Shown: piece by piece, positions 1 through 7,237 of the stretch
Numbering within the stretch: the stretch's first letter is position 1
Layout: the number at the start of each line of letters is the position of its first letter
From: Streptomonospora wellingtoniae
Lineage (GTDB): Bacteria; Actinomycetota; Actinomycetes; Streptosporangiales; Streptosporangiaceae
Assembly (NCBI RefSeq): GCF_031845375.1
Contig: NZ_JAVREK010000006.1
Coordinates: forward strand, 124,001 to 188,000
Reading direction: 5' to 3'
DNA: 64,000 bases
Position numbers and translations under genes: made by a program
Notes under the pieces: model-generated
What the model was told of the DNA's origin: nothing
Database searches by the model: none
The model's input: only the letters and a program-made list of their open reading frames with translations

Positions 1-515
1 GGGCGGGTCAGGATGATCCGGTTGACCTGCTTGTTCTGCAGCGCCTTGACCGCCTTGGCCATGGCGAGGTAGGTCTTGCCGGTCCCGGCGGGGCCGATGC
101 CGAAGACCACGGTGTGGCGGTCGATGGCGTCGACGTAGTGCTTCTGGTTGAGGGTCTTCGGCCGGATGGTGCGCCCGCGCGCCGAGAGGATGTTGTGCGT
201 CAGCACGTCCGCAGGGCGCTCGCCGTCGCCTCCCGGCGACCGCAGCATGCTCAGCGTGCGGTCGATGGCGTCGGGGGTGACCACGGTGCCGTTCTTCACG
301 AGTTCGAGCAGCTCTTCGATCAGGCGCACCACCACCGAGGTCTCCTCGGGGCTGCCGCTGATCGTGATCTCGTTGCCGCGGACGTGGATGTCGCTGTCGA
401 AGGAGCGCTCGACCGTGCGGAGCAGTTCGTCGCCCGAGCCCAGCAGGTTGACCATCATGTGCTCCTCGGGCACCGCGATCTTCACCTGCGTGCTCTGTTG
501 TGTTGACTCGACCAT
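1..515 (-). CDS. PhoH family P-loop ATPase (3' part outside the window)
   Basis: The reverse strand reads from an ATG at 515 without a stop to the window edge, giving the first 171 residues. Residues 141-148 are the Walker A motif GPAGTGKT, followed by the PhoH-typical YLAMAKAVKAL and RIILTRP. The N-terminal part (residues 10-75) matches the KH-like region preceding the ATPase core in PhoH-like proteins. PhoH proteins are cytoplasmic ATPases linked to RNA metabolism, with the exact substrate unsettled. In actinobacteria the gene usually lies between a HIT-protein gene and ybeY. The HIT gene is indeed directly upstream on the same strand (177-bp gap), so ybeY probably follows outside the window. 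An in-frame upstream start is possible, but the ATG at 515 gives a normal N terminus. Confidence 0.9.
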   Translation of the reverse strand, partial: MVESTQQSTQVKIAVPEEHMMVNLLGSGDELLRTVERSFDSDIHVRGNEITISGSPEETSVVVRLIEELLELVKNGTVVTPDAIDRTLSMLRSPGGDGERPADVLTHNILSARGRTIRPKTLNQKHYVDAIDRHTVVFGIGPAGTGKTYLAMAKAVKALQNKQVNRIILTR

Positions 516-692
516 GATGTGGCCTTGCGGCCGTCTCGCCCCTGCCTCTCGCGAATACGGAGTCGGAAAACGGGTTCGCCTGTCGCGCGCGGCCCCGAGC
601 CGGGGACGTGATCACCGTGGCCGCAGTGATCGAAGCGAACTCTGTCGTCGGTTTCCAGTCTACCAACGGCATCGCGGCGCTCCCGAGGGGTT

Positions 693-1049
693 TTATCCCG
701 GGGGCCACTCCATTCCGCGCCCGCCGAGCAGGTGGCAGTGCAGGTGGAACACGGTCTGCCCGGCGCCGGACCCGGTGTTGAACACCAGGCGGTAGCCGGT
801 GGAGGCGACACCCTCGTCCTCGGCGATCGAGTGGGCTTCGCGCACGACCTCGTCCACGAGACCGGTGCCGGCGCCGGCGGCCGCGACGGCGTCGGGGTGG
901 TGCTCGCGCGGGATCACCAGCACATGCGTGGGCGCCTGCGGGTTGATGTCGCGGAAAGCCAGCACCCGCCCGCCGTCGCGGACGATCTCGGCGGGCACCT
1001 CGCCGGAGGCGATCTTGCAGAACAGGCAGTCGGGATCGGTGGTGCTCAC
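693..1049 (-). CDS. HIT family nucleotide-binding protein
   Basis: A 118-residue protein starting at GTG 1049, where GAGAGG lies a few bases upstream. The open frame continues about 190 codons further upstream, but that part has no family similarity. The sequence begins with the classical CLFCKI near residue 7 and ends with the histidine triad HLHCHLLGG (H-x-H-x-H), so it is a full-length HINT-type phosphoramidase or nucleotide hydrolase, a cytoplasmic homodimer in known members. It lies upstream of phoH on the same strand, a conserved arrangement in high-GC Gram-positives, and is probably cotranscribed with it. The physiological substrate is unknown, as for most bacterial HIT proteins. Confidence 0.88.
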   Translation of the reverse strand: MSTTDPDCLFCKIASGEVPAEIVRDGGRVLAFRDINPQAPTHVLVIPREHHPDAVAAAGAGTGLVDEVVREAHSIAEDEGVASTGYRLVFNTGSGAGQTVFHLHCHLLGGRGMEWPPG

Positions 1050-1602
1050 CTGGGGCCTCTCCGTCCGGGTGGTCGTTGCGGCCGCCGCGCCTCCCCCGTC
1101 TGGGAGACCGCGCGCGGCGCACCCCATGATGCCCGAGTGGCGCATGGTGTGCTGAAACGGGACGGCCGCCGAGCCGGACGCCGACTGCGGCGACCGCGGC
1201 AACCGCGGCGGCGGCGCGGTTGCGGAGTCGGCCGCGTCAGGCCGTCCGGCTGCCGAACCCGGGCACGATCTTCTACGGTATGCGTCACACCGCCCTTCCG
1301 CGGTGCACTCCGCGCCGTCATCCCGTCGGCGGGTGTCCCCTCTGCTAGTGGTGCTCCTGTGAGGTCGTCTACCAAGCGTTCCGCAGCTGCGGACGCATCC
1401 CGGCCGCCGCGCCGCCTCAGCGGCGGCGCGAGCCGTTCTGCTGCTTCGCACGGCGCGGGCCGCGTCGTCCTGTACCGTCGGCACACTGATGCAAGCACGG
1501 GGACGGCGGACCGCGGGCGCCCACCGCGTCCGGCGCGGACGGCCGTTCACGGATTGCAGCGCACGATCACGGCGATTCCGACGCGGAACGAGAAGTAGAG
1601 GT
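1050..1602. other. Long intergenic stretch without a convincing gene
   Basis: 553 bp separate the divergent HIT gene and the sigma-factor gene. Frames on both strands stay open because of the GC content, but none has a credible domain or codon-position pattern. TANNNT hexamers at 1274-1279 and 1473-1478 could be -10 elements for the sigma gene, but no matching -35 was found. Length and position suggest a long 5' untranslated or regulatory region for the sigma gene. Confidence 0.4.
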
Positions 1603-2190
1603 ATGCCCTTTCGTAAACCCGACGACAAGGGCGCGCGTCAAACCGACGTGACTGAAACCATGGTCGCAGGAGCCCCGACCGCACCGGTCGCCGTCGACTG
1701 GGACGCCGACCAAGCCGTCACCCAGCTGTACACCACGCAGTACCGACCGCTGGTCCGGCTGGCCACCCTGCTCGTGCGCGACTCCGGCACCGCCGAAGAG
1801 GTCGTCCAGGACGCCTTCGTCGCCATGCACGGCGCATGGCGGCGGCTGCGCGACCCCAACAAGGCCCTGTCCTACCTGCGCCAGTCCGTGGTTAACCGGG
1901 CCCGTTCGGTGCTGCGGCACCGGGCCGTGGTAGAAAAGCACGCACCCAAAGCCCTTCCCGACGCCCCCAGCGCCGAACAGGGCGCCATGGGTGAACTCGA
2001 ACGAGCGGCCGTCATCGAGGCGCTGCGCGAACTCCCCACCCGACAGCGGGAGGCGATCGTGCTGCGCTACTACGGCGACCTGTCCGAGGCGCAGATCGCC
2101 GACGCGATGGGCATCAGCCGCGGCGCAGTCAAGAGTCACACGGCCCGGGGGATCTCCGCGCTCCGCTCGGTTCTGGAGCAGACGACATGA
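1603..2190 (+). CDS. SigE-family ECF-like RNA polymerase sigma factor
   Basis: 195 residues from ATG 1603, preceded by AGTAGAGGT as ribosome site. The open frame extends further upstream without homology. Region 2 spans about residues 37-107 (RPLVRLATLLVRDSGTAEE, then VVQDAFVAMHGAW for -10 recognition). Region 4 spans about 131-190, with LPTRQREAIVLRYYGDLSEA and a helix-turn-helix ending ISRGAVKSHTARG that would contact the -35. There is no region 1 or 3, as expected for group 4 factors. It would direct core polymerase to a small regulon. The stop overlaps the start of the next gene (ATGA), so a partner role for that protein is likely. The encoded family is common in actinomycetes, and the specific regulon cannot be read from here. 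Confidence 0.9.
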   Translation: MPFRKPDDKGARQTDVTETMVAGAPTAPVAVDWDADQAVTQLYTTQYRPLVRLATLLVRDSGTAEEVVQDAFVAMHGAWRRLRDPNKALSYLRQSVVNRARSVLRHRAVVEKHAPKALPDAPSAEQGAMGELERAAVIEALRELPTRQREAIVLRYYGDLSEAQIADAMGISRGAVKSHTARGISALRSVLEQTT

Positions 2191-2933
2191 CCGAACCACC
2201 AGAGGACCCGATCGAAGAGCGCCTGCGCGCCATACTGCGCGCCGAGGCCGACTCCGTGGGCTCCTCCCCTGAGGCACTGAACGCCATCCGAGCCCGCACG
2301 CAGCGCATGAGCTGGACGACTGCGCTGCTGAACGCCTCGTGGCTGCGGCCGTCGCTCGCGGTCGGCGCAGCGGCGCTGATCGTCGGTTCGGTTCTGCTGG
2401 GCACCCCGCAGGTGCGCGACCAGATCCTGCCGCAGTCGCTGACCAGCCCGACCGGCGACACCGGGTCCCCGCCCGCGGACGGCCCGGGCGCTACCGACAA
2501 GGACGGGATCACGAGCCCGCCGTCGCGCCCCGACCCCGCCGACCGCCCCGGCGGCGGCGCGGAGCCCACGTCGCAGCCGGTACCCCCCGAGGATCCCGAG
2601 GGCAGCGGCGCCCCCTACGGCACGGCCGAGCACTGCGCCTCCGGCGGCGCGCCGTCGCCCGCCCCGCAGCCGAGCACCTCGACAGGACCGGGCGCCACCG
2701 CCCGCAGCACGGTGCAGACCGAGTGCGACTCCTCCGACGAGCCCGCCGATCCCACCGAGGCCCCCCAGCCCGACGACCCCGGCGACGGCTCCACCGGCGA
2801 CTCCACGTCTCCGCCCGACAGCGACGGCGACGGCGACGACGGCGACACCGGCGGCGACTCCGACACGCCCGGCACCTCCGCTCCCGGCGACACCACCACG
2901 GGCTCTGGCGACGTGGCGGTCGGGGTCGGCTGA
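2187..2933 (+). CDS. Single-pass membrane protein with disordered outer domain, partner of the sigma factor
   Basis: 248 residues, start overlapping the sigma-factor stop by 4 bp (ATGA), so translational coupling is expected. About 50 cytoplasmic residues are followed by one hydrophobic segment (about residues 53-72, AVGAAALIVGSVLLG). The remaining roughly 170 residues are rich in Pro, Ser, Thr, Asp and Gly with poly-acidic repeats (DGDGDDGDTGGD), predicted to be disordered outside the membrane. No zinc anti-sigma motif (H-x3-C-x2-C) is present, so I do not call it a ZAS anti-sigma factor. The position suggests a membrane-linked regulator of the sigma factor. The protein is unrecognised at family level. 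Confidence 0.75.
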   Translation: MTEPPEDPIEERLRAILRAEADSVGSSPEALNAIRARTQRMSWTTALLNASWLRPSLAVGAAALIVGSVLLGTPQVRDQILPQSLTSPTGDTGSPPADGPGATDKDGITSPPSRPDPADRPGGGAEPTSQPVPPEDPEGSGAPYGTAEHCASGGAPSPAPQPSTSTGPGATARSTVQTECDSSDEPADPTEAPQPDDPGDGSTGDSTSPPDSDGDGDDGDTGGDSDTPGTSAPGDTTTGSGDVAVGVG

Positions 2934-3027
2934 GCGGTTGCCGACGCCGGACCGGTTCCGGGGGCCGCACGAGCCGGCCGCGGCAGTGGCGGAGCAAGGA
3001 CTGTTCACCGGGGTCGCGCCGGCGGAG

Positions 3028-3813
3028 TCACCACCGTCCGCAGCGCGCCTGGAGCACGGAGAGCGCGGCCACGCCGGCGGTGGACGTGCGCAGCACTGTC
3101 GGGCCGAGCAGGGCGCGCACCGCGCCCGCCGTCTCCAGCCCGCGCAGCTCGCTCTCGGAGAACCCGCCCTCGGGCCCGACCACCAGGACGATCCCCTCCT
3201 CGTCGGCGGGCACCGCCTCGGCGCCGGCTCCGGGAGTCCCGGGCGCCGAGAGGCGCTCGGGCAGCGGCAGCGCCGAAAGCCGGACCCCGGCGTCCTCGTG
3301 CAGCACGATCCCGACGCCGGCGGCGGCGACCCGCGCGCAGGCCTCGCCGGCGCCTGCCTGCTCGGTGACCTCGGGGATGCGGCTGCGCCGTGACTGCTTG
3401 GCGGCCTCGCGAGCAGCGGCCCGCCACTTGGCCAGCGACTTGGCCGCCCGCTCGGGCTTCCATCGGGTGACGCACCGCTCGGCCGCCCAGGGCACGATGC
3501 GATCGACGCCCGCTTCGGTCATGACCTCCACCGCCAGCTCGCCGCGGTCGCCCTTGGGCAGCGCCTGGACCACGGTCAGGTGCGGGCGGGGCGGCGGGTC
3601 CACGCCGCGCTCCTCGACCGCGCAGACCACGCGGTCCCCGCCGGCTTCGAGCACCCGGCAGCGCGCGCGGGTCCCGGCACCGTCGACCAGGTGCAAGGTC
3701 TCGCCGACCGCGATCCGCCGCACCGTAGCGGCGTGCCGGCCCTCGGGGCCGGACAGCACCACGGTGGCGCCGTCGAGCTGACCGGGTTCGCACAGGAAGA
3801 CCGGAGGTGTCAC
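3028..3813 (-). CDS. rsmE: 16S rRNA (uracil1498-N3)-methyltransferase RsmE
   Basis: 261 residues, close to the usual family length. The N-terminal PUA-like domain (residues 1-75) contains LSGPEGRHAATVRRIAVGE. The C-terminal SPOUT trefoil-knot domain has VVQALPKGDRGELAVEVMTE and the AdoMet-binding VGPEGGFSESEL near residue 212, followed by LGPTVLRTSTAGVAAL. It methylates U1498 of 16S rRNA in the assembled 30S subunit. It lies 145 bp downstream of dnaJ2 on the same strand, the typical actinobacterial hrcA-dnaJ-rsmE order, and a GC-rich hairpin in the gap may limit read-through. Confidence 0.93.
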   Translation of the reverse strand: MTPPVFLCEPGQLDGATVVLSGPEGRHAATVRRIAVGETLHLVDGAGTRARCRVLEAGGDRVVCAVEERGVDPPPRPHLTVVQALPKGDRGELAVEVMTEAGVDRIVPWAAERCVTRWKPERAAKSLAKWRAAAREAAKQSRRSRIPEVTEQAGAGEACARVAAAGVGIVLHEDAGVRLSALPLPERLSAPGTPGAGAEAVPADEEGIVLVVGPEGGFSESELRGLETAGAVRALLGPTVLRTSTAGVAALSVLQARCGRW

Positions 3814-3829
3814 ACCTACCCCATCCCCA

Positions 3830-3853
3830 GCGCCGGGCGCGGGCGCCCGGCGC
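3830..3853 (-). terminator. GC-rich hairpin downstream of dnaJ2
   Basis: Two perfect 11-bp arms (GCGCCGGGCGC and its complement) flank a 2-nt centre between dnaJ2 and rsmE. No U-tract follows. It could attenuate transcription from the heat-shock unit into rsmE. Confidence 0.45.
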
Positions 3854-3958
3854 GACGGCCGGACACGGGCGCGGGCCGGCTCCGGGTGCCGCGAGCATGC
3901 GGAGCCGACCCGCGCCCGAGGGCCCGGCGAACGGTCCGCGGAAGCCGCGGCCGACGCC

Positions 3959-5110
3959 TCAGCGCGCCCCGAATGCGTCGCGCAGCCGCGAGAAGAGGCC
4001 GCCGTGGCCCGGGCTGAACTTGCCCGGAGGCTGGTCCTCTCCGCGCAGCTCGGCGAACTTGCGCAGCAGCGCCTCCTGCTCCTCGTCCAGCTTGGCGGGG
4101 GTCTCGACGTCGACCTGGATCATCAGGTCGCCGCGCCCCGCGCCGTCGAGGTGGCGGCTGCCGCGATCCTGCAGCGTGATGACGTGGCCGGAACCGGTGC
4201 CGGGCCGCAGATCGATCTCTTCGGTGCCGTCGAGTGTCTCGAAGGTGAACGAGGCGCCCAGCGCGGCGGCGGTCATCGGCACGGTTATGGTGCAGTGCAG
4301 GTCGTCGCCGCGCCGCTCGAAGGTCGGGTGCGGACGCTGCACGATCTCCAGGAAGATGTCGCCGCGCGGCCCGCCGTTGGGGCCGACCTCGCCCTCCCCG
4401 GCCAGCTGGATCTGGGTGCCGTCCTCGACGCCCGCGGGGATCTGGACCTTGCGGGTGACCTTCTCGCGTACGCGGCCCTCGCCGGCGCAGTCGGCGCAGG
4501 GGTCGGTGATGACCGAGCCCTGCCCGGAGCACTGCGGGCACGGGCGCGTGGTCATGACCTGGCCGAGGAACGACCGCGCGACCTGGGAGACCTCACCGCG
4601 CCCCTGGCACATGTCGCAGGTCTGGCGGTGGGTGCCCTTGGCCGTGCCCTCGCCCTGGCAGGTGTTGCACAGCACCGCCGTGGGGAAGGTGACGTCCTTG
4701 GTCACGCCGAACGCGGTCTCGGCGAGGTCCAGCTCGATGCGGACCTTGATGCTGCGTCCGCGCCGCGCCCGGTCTCGGGGGCTGCGCCCGCCGCCGGGCT
4801 GGCCGCCGCCGAAGAACGCGTTCATGATGTCGTCGAAGGGGAAGCCGCCCGCGCCGAAGCCGCCGGCTCCCGCTCCGCCTCCGCCGCCGGAGGGGGCGAA
4901 GGGGTCGGCCCCCATGTCGAACATCCGGCGTTTGCTGTCGTCGGAGAGGACCTCGTAGGCCTGGGTCACTTCCTTGAAGCGATCCTGCGTGGCCGGGTCC
5001 GGGTTGACGTCCGGGTGGAGTTCGCGGGCGAGCCGCCGATACGCCTTCTTGATCTCATCCTTGGATGCGTCGCGCCGCACCCCGAGGATCTCGTAGTAGT
5101 CTCTCGCCAC
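3959..5110 (-). CDS. dnaJ: Molecular chaperone DnaJ (second actinobacterial type, next to hrcA)
   Basis: 383 residues. J domain at residues 1-70 with HPD at 32-34, needed to stimulate DnaK ATPase. A Gly/Phe-rich linker follows (GAGGFGAGGFPFDD). Four zinc-binding CxxCxGxG repeats follow (CNTCQGEG, CDMCQGRG, CPQCSGQG, CADCAGEG) at about residues 150-215, then the substrate-binding C-terminal domain. The GTG start follows the hrcA stop without a gap (TAAGTG), so translation is coupled and both genes are controlled from the CIRCE site before hrcA. This is the hrcA-linked copy; a dnaK-linked dnaJ is expected elsewhere in the genome. Confidence 0.96.
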   Translation of the reverse strand: MARDYYEILGVRRDASKDEIKKAYRRLARELHPDVNPDPATQDRFKEVTQAYEVLSDDSKRRMFDMGADPFAPSGGGGGAGAGGFGAGGFPFDDIMNAFFGGGQPGGGRSPRDRARRGRSIKVRIELDLAETAFGVTKDVTFPTAVLCNTCQGEGTAKGTHRQTCDMCQGRGEVSQVARSFLGQVMTTRPCPQCSGQGSVITDPCADCAGEGRVREKVTRKVQIPAGVEDGTQIQLAGEGEVGPNGGPRGDIFLEIVQRPHPTFERRGDDLHCTITVPMTAAALGASFTFETLDGTEEIDLRPGTGSGHVITLQDRGSRHLDGAGRGDLMIQVDVETPAKLDEEQEALLRKFAELRGEDQPPGKFSPGHGGLFSRLRDAFGAR

Positions 5111-6124
5111 TTACTGCCCCGCAAGTATCTGTCCGAGGTACCGAGCCACAGCGCGTACCGCTCCCATCGTTCCTGGGTAGTCCATCCGAGTGGGGCCGAC
5201 CACACCGATCTTGGCCAGAGGCTGATCGCCGATGCCGTAACCGGCCGAGACGATCGATGTGGATCTCAGACCCTCGTGAGAGTTCTCGGCGCCGATGCGC
5301 ACCGTCAGCATGGAAGGGTCGCCCGCCTCTCCCAGCAAACGGAGCAGCACGACGTTTTCTTCCAAGGCCTCGAGTACGTCCCGAAGGCTAGCCGACAAAT
5401 CCATCGCGGCGAGATTCGCCGTACCACCGAGGACGATCTTCTCGTCGTGGCGCTCGACGAGGCTCTCCAGCAGAACCGACAGTACGGCCGCGGCAAGGGC
5501 GCGGTCGTCCGGCGGCAGCTGGCCGGGCAGATCCTCCACGGCACTGGGGACCTCGGTGAGCCACGTGCCCACCAGGGCCCGGTTGAGCATCTGCCGGAGG
5601 CTGTCGACAGCGTCCTCGCTGACCGCCTCCAGACCGTCTATGACCCGCTGCTCGACACGGCCGGTGTCGGTGATGAGCACCATCATCACGCGCTGCTGGC
5701 CCAATGGGACCAGCTCCACATGCTGCACCGACGACCGCGTGAGCGACGGGTACTGTACCACCGCCACCTGGCGCGTGAGTTGGGCCAGCAGGCGCACCGT
5801 GCGCCCCACGATCTCGTCGAGGTCGACCGCACCGCCGAGGAAGGTCTCGATGGCGCGGCGCTCGGCGCCGGAGAGCGGCTTCACGGTGGACAGCCGGTCC
5901 ACGAACAGGCGGTAGCCCTTGTCCGTGGGGACCCGCCCGGCACTCGTGTGCGGCTGGGCGATGTAGCCGTCCTCCTCCAGCGCCACCATGTCGTTGCGGA
6001 TGGTGGCGGGAGACACACCGAGGGTGTGCCGGTCCGACAGGGCCCTCGACCCCACGGGCTCGTTCGTGGACACGTAATCCTCGACGATCGCACGCAGAAC
6101 CGCCAGCTTCCGCTCGTCGAGCAC
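5111..6124 (-). CDS. hrcA: Heat-inducible transcription repressor HrcA
   Basis: 337 residues. I start it at GTG 6124 because AGGAGGT (reverse strand, 6137-6131) lies 7 nt upstream and because the protein then begins LDERKLAVLRAIVEDYV, as known HrcA proteins do. A GTG six codons further up would lie inside the operator. A winged helix-turn-helix (residues 1-75, with TLGVSPATIRNDMVALEEDG) precedes the GAF-like core and dimerisation region. HrcA represses groE and dnaK-type operons by binding CIRCE, and GroEL normally modulates it. A CIRCE-like site overlaps its own leader, indicating autoregulation. It forms an operon with dnaJ2. Confidence 0.96.
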   Translation of the reverse strand: MLDERKLAVLRAIVEDYVSTNEPVGSRALSDRHTLGVSPATIRNDMVALEEDGYIAQPHTSAGRVPTDKGYRLFVDRLSTVKPLSGAERRAIETFLGGAVDLDEIVGRTVRLLAQLTRQVAVVQYPSLTRSSVQHVELVPLGQQRVMMVLITDTGRVEQRVIDGLEAVSEDAVDSLRQMLNRALVGTWLTEVPSAVEDLPGQLPPDDRALAAAVLSVLLESLVERHDEKIVLGGTANLAAMDLSASLRDVLEALEENVVLLRLLGEAGDPSMLTVRIGAENSHEGLRSTSIVSAGYGIGDQPLAKIGVVGPTRMDYPGTMGAVRAVARYLGQILAGQ

Positions 6125-6135
6125 GTGCTCACCTC

Positions 6136-6162
6136 CTGGCACTCCATGGTCCTAAGTGCTAA
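6136..6162 (-). promoter_or_regulatory. CIRCE operator of hrcA-dnaJ2
   Basis: On the reverse strand TTAGCACTT-N9-GAGTGCCAG matches the CIRCE consensus TTAGCACTC-N9-GAGTGCTAA in 15 of 18 arm positions with the exact 9-bp spacer. It lies 12 bp upstream of the hrcA start, and its outer end overlaps the Shine-Dalgarno AGGAGGT. TAGAAT immediately upstream (reverse strand, about 6168-6163) is a plausible -10. HrcA binding here would block both transcription and the leader. Confidence 0.88.
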
Positions 6163-6275
6163 TTCTAAGCCGTCGTGCAAGGTCGGGCCGAAAACGGGCC
6201 GCCGGATCCCGCCACGCGGCGGCGCGTCGCCTGCGACCCGCCCCGAGCCGTCCGGCGCGTCGGCGCGACCGCGGC

Positions 6276-6281
6276 TACAAT
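6276..6281 (+). promoter_or_regulatory. -10 element (TACAAT) of a leaderless transcript
   Basis: TACAAT lies exactly 7 nt before the GTG start of the DUF3097 gene and there is no Shine-Dalgarno sequence. This TANNNT-N7-start arrangement is the signature of leaderless mRNAs in actinobacteria. No good -35 is visible. Confidence 0.65.
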
Positions 6282-6288
6282 CCCCGCC

Positions 6289-7137
6289 GTGCACACCAAC
6301 TCCGACAGCTCGGGCAAGAGGTACGGCCGGGACGTCCTGGCGGGCGATTGGCGCCTGCCGCGCAAGGGCGCCGTCGCCGAGGTGGCGCTGGAGCAAGGGC
6401 TCGTCCTGGAGTCGGCCGACGAGGGGTTCTGCGGCGCCGTCGTGGGATGGGACAAGCGGACCGTGACCTTGGAGGACCGGCACGGCCGCCAGCGCGTCTT
6501 CGACCTGGACGCCGCGGCGTTCCTTCTCGACGGCCGCCCCGTGACCGCGGTACGGCCCGCCGCGGAACCCTCGGGACCGGCCCGCAGCGCGTCCGGGTCG
6601 ATCGCCGTGCGGGGCGCGCGCTCGCGGGTCGCCAGGCAGAGCCGCATCTACGTCGAAGGCGTCCACGACGCCGAGCTCGTCGAGAAGATCTGGGGGCACG
6701 ACCTGCGCGTCGAGGGCGTGGTCGTGGAGTACCTCGAAGGCGTCGACCACCTGCCCTCGATCGTGGCCGAGTTCGGCCCGGAGCCGGGGCGGCGACTGGG
6801 CGTCCTGGTGGACCACCTCGTGCCGGGCTCGAAGGAGAGCCGCATCGCCGAGCAGGCCGCCTCGCGGCACGTGCTGGTCACCGGCCACCCCTTCATCGAC
6901 ATCTGGCAGGCGGTCAAACCGTCCGTGCTGGGCTTCTCGGCGTGGCCGCATGTGCCGCGCGGCGTATCGTGGAAAGAGGGGGTCCTGCGGGCGCTGGGCA
7001 GCGATGAGGAGCCCGGTGAGGCTTGGCACCGGATCCTCGGGGCGGTAGGCAGCTACGCCGACCTCGAACCGGAGCTGCTGGGTCGCGTCGAAGAGCTCAT
7101 CGACTTCGTCACCGCGGCACACGGGGTGCGAGACTAA
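6289..7137 (+). CDS. DUF3097 family protein
   Basis: 282 residues from GTG 6289. The longer open frame upstream has no conservation, and a -10-like TACAAT sits 7 nt before this GTG. The N-terminal part (YGRDVLAGDWRLPRKGAVAE) and the central block are characteristic of DUF3097, an actinobacterial family of unknown function. The centre contains RIYVEGVHDAELVEKIW and later GVLVDHLVPGSKESRIAE. The Glu in VEG and the Asp in VDHL resemble the acidic pattern of Toprim folds, which would suggest a nucleic-acid or metal-dependent role, but this is my inference. It is divergent from hrcA, sharing the intergenic region with the CIRCE site. Confidence 0.85.
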   Translation: MHTNSDSSGKRYGRDVLAGDWRLPRKGAVAEVALEQGLVLESADEGFCGAVVGWDKRTVTLEDRHGRQRVFDLDAAAFLLDGRPVTAVRPAAEPSGPARSASGSIAVRGARSRVARQSRIYVEGVHDAELVEKIWGHDLRVEGVVVEYLEGVDHLPSIVAEFGPEPGRRLGVLVDHLVPGSKESRIAEQAASRHVLVTGHPFIDIWQAVKPSVLGFSAWPHVPRGVSWKEGVLRALGSDEEPGEAWHRILGAVGSYADLEPELLGRVEELIDFVTAAHGVRD

Positions 7138-7237
7138 GACGTGTCCGGAAGTACCGCGCGCGAGGGGTGCGCGGTGGCCTGACGGGGCACCTGATGGCAC
7201 TATCGGCCCAACGCAATCGGCACAGCCAAGGGACAAG

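Noticed and set aside
2187..2933. Zinc-binding anti-sigma factor downstream of the sigma gene
   Set aside because: The required His/Cys motif is absent, so only a general partner role is proposed.
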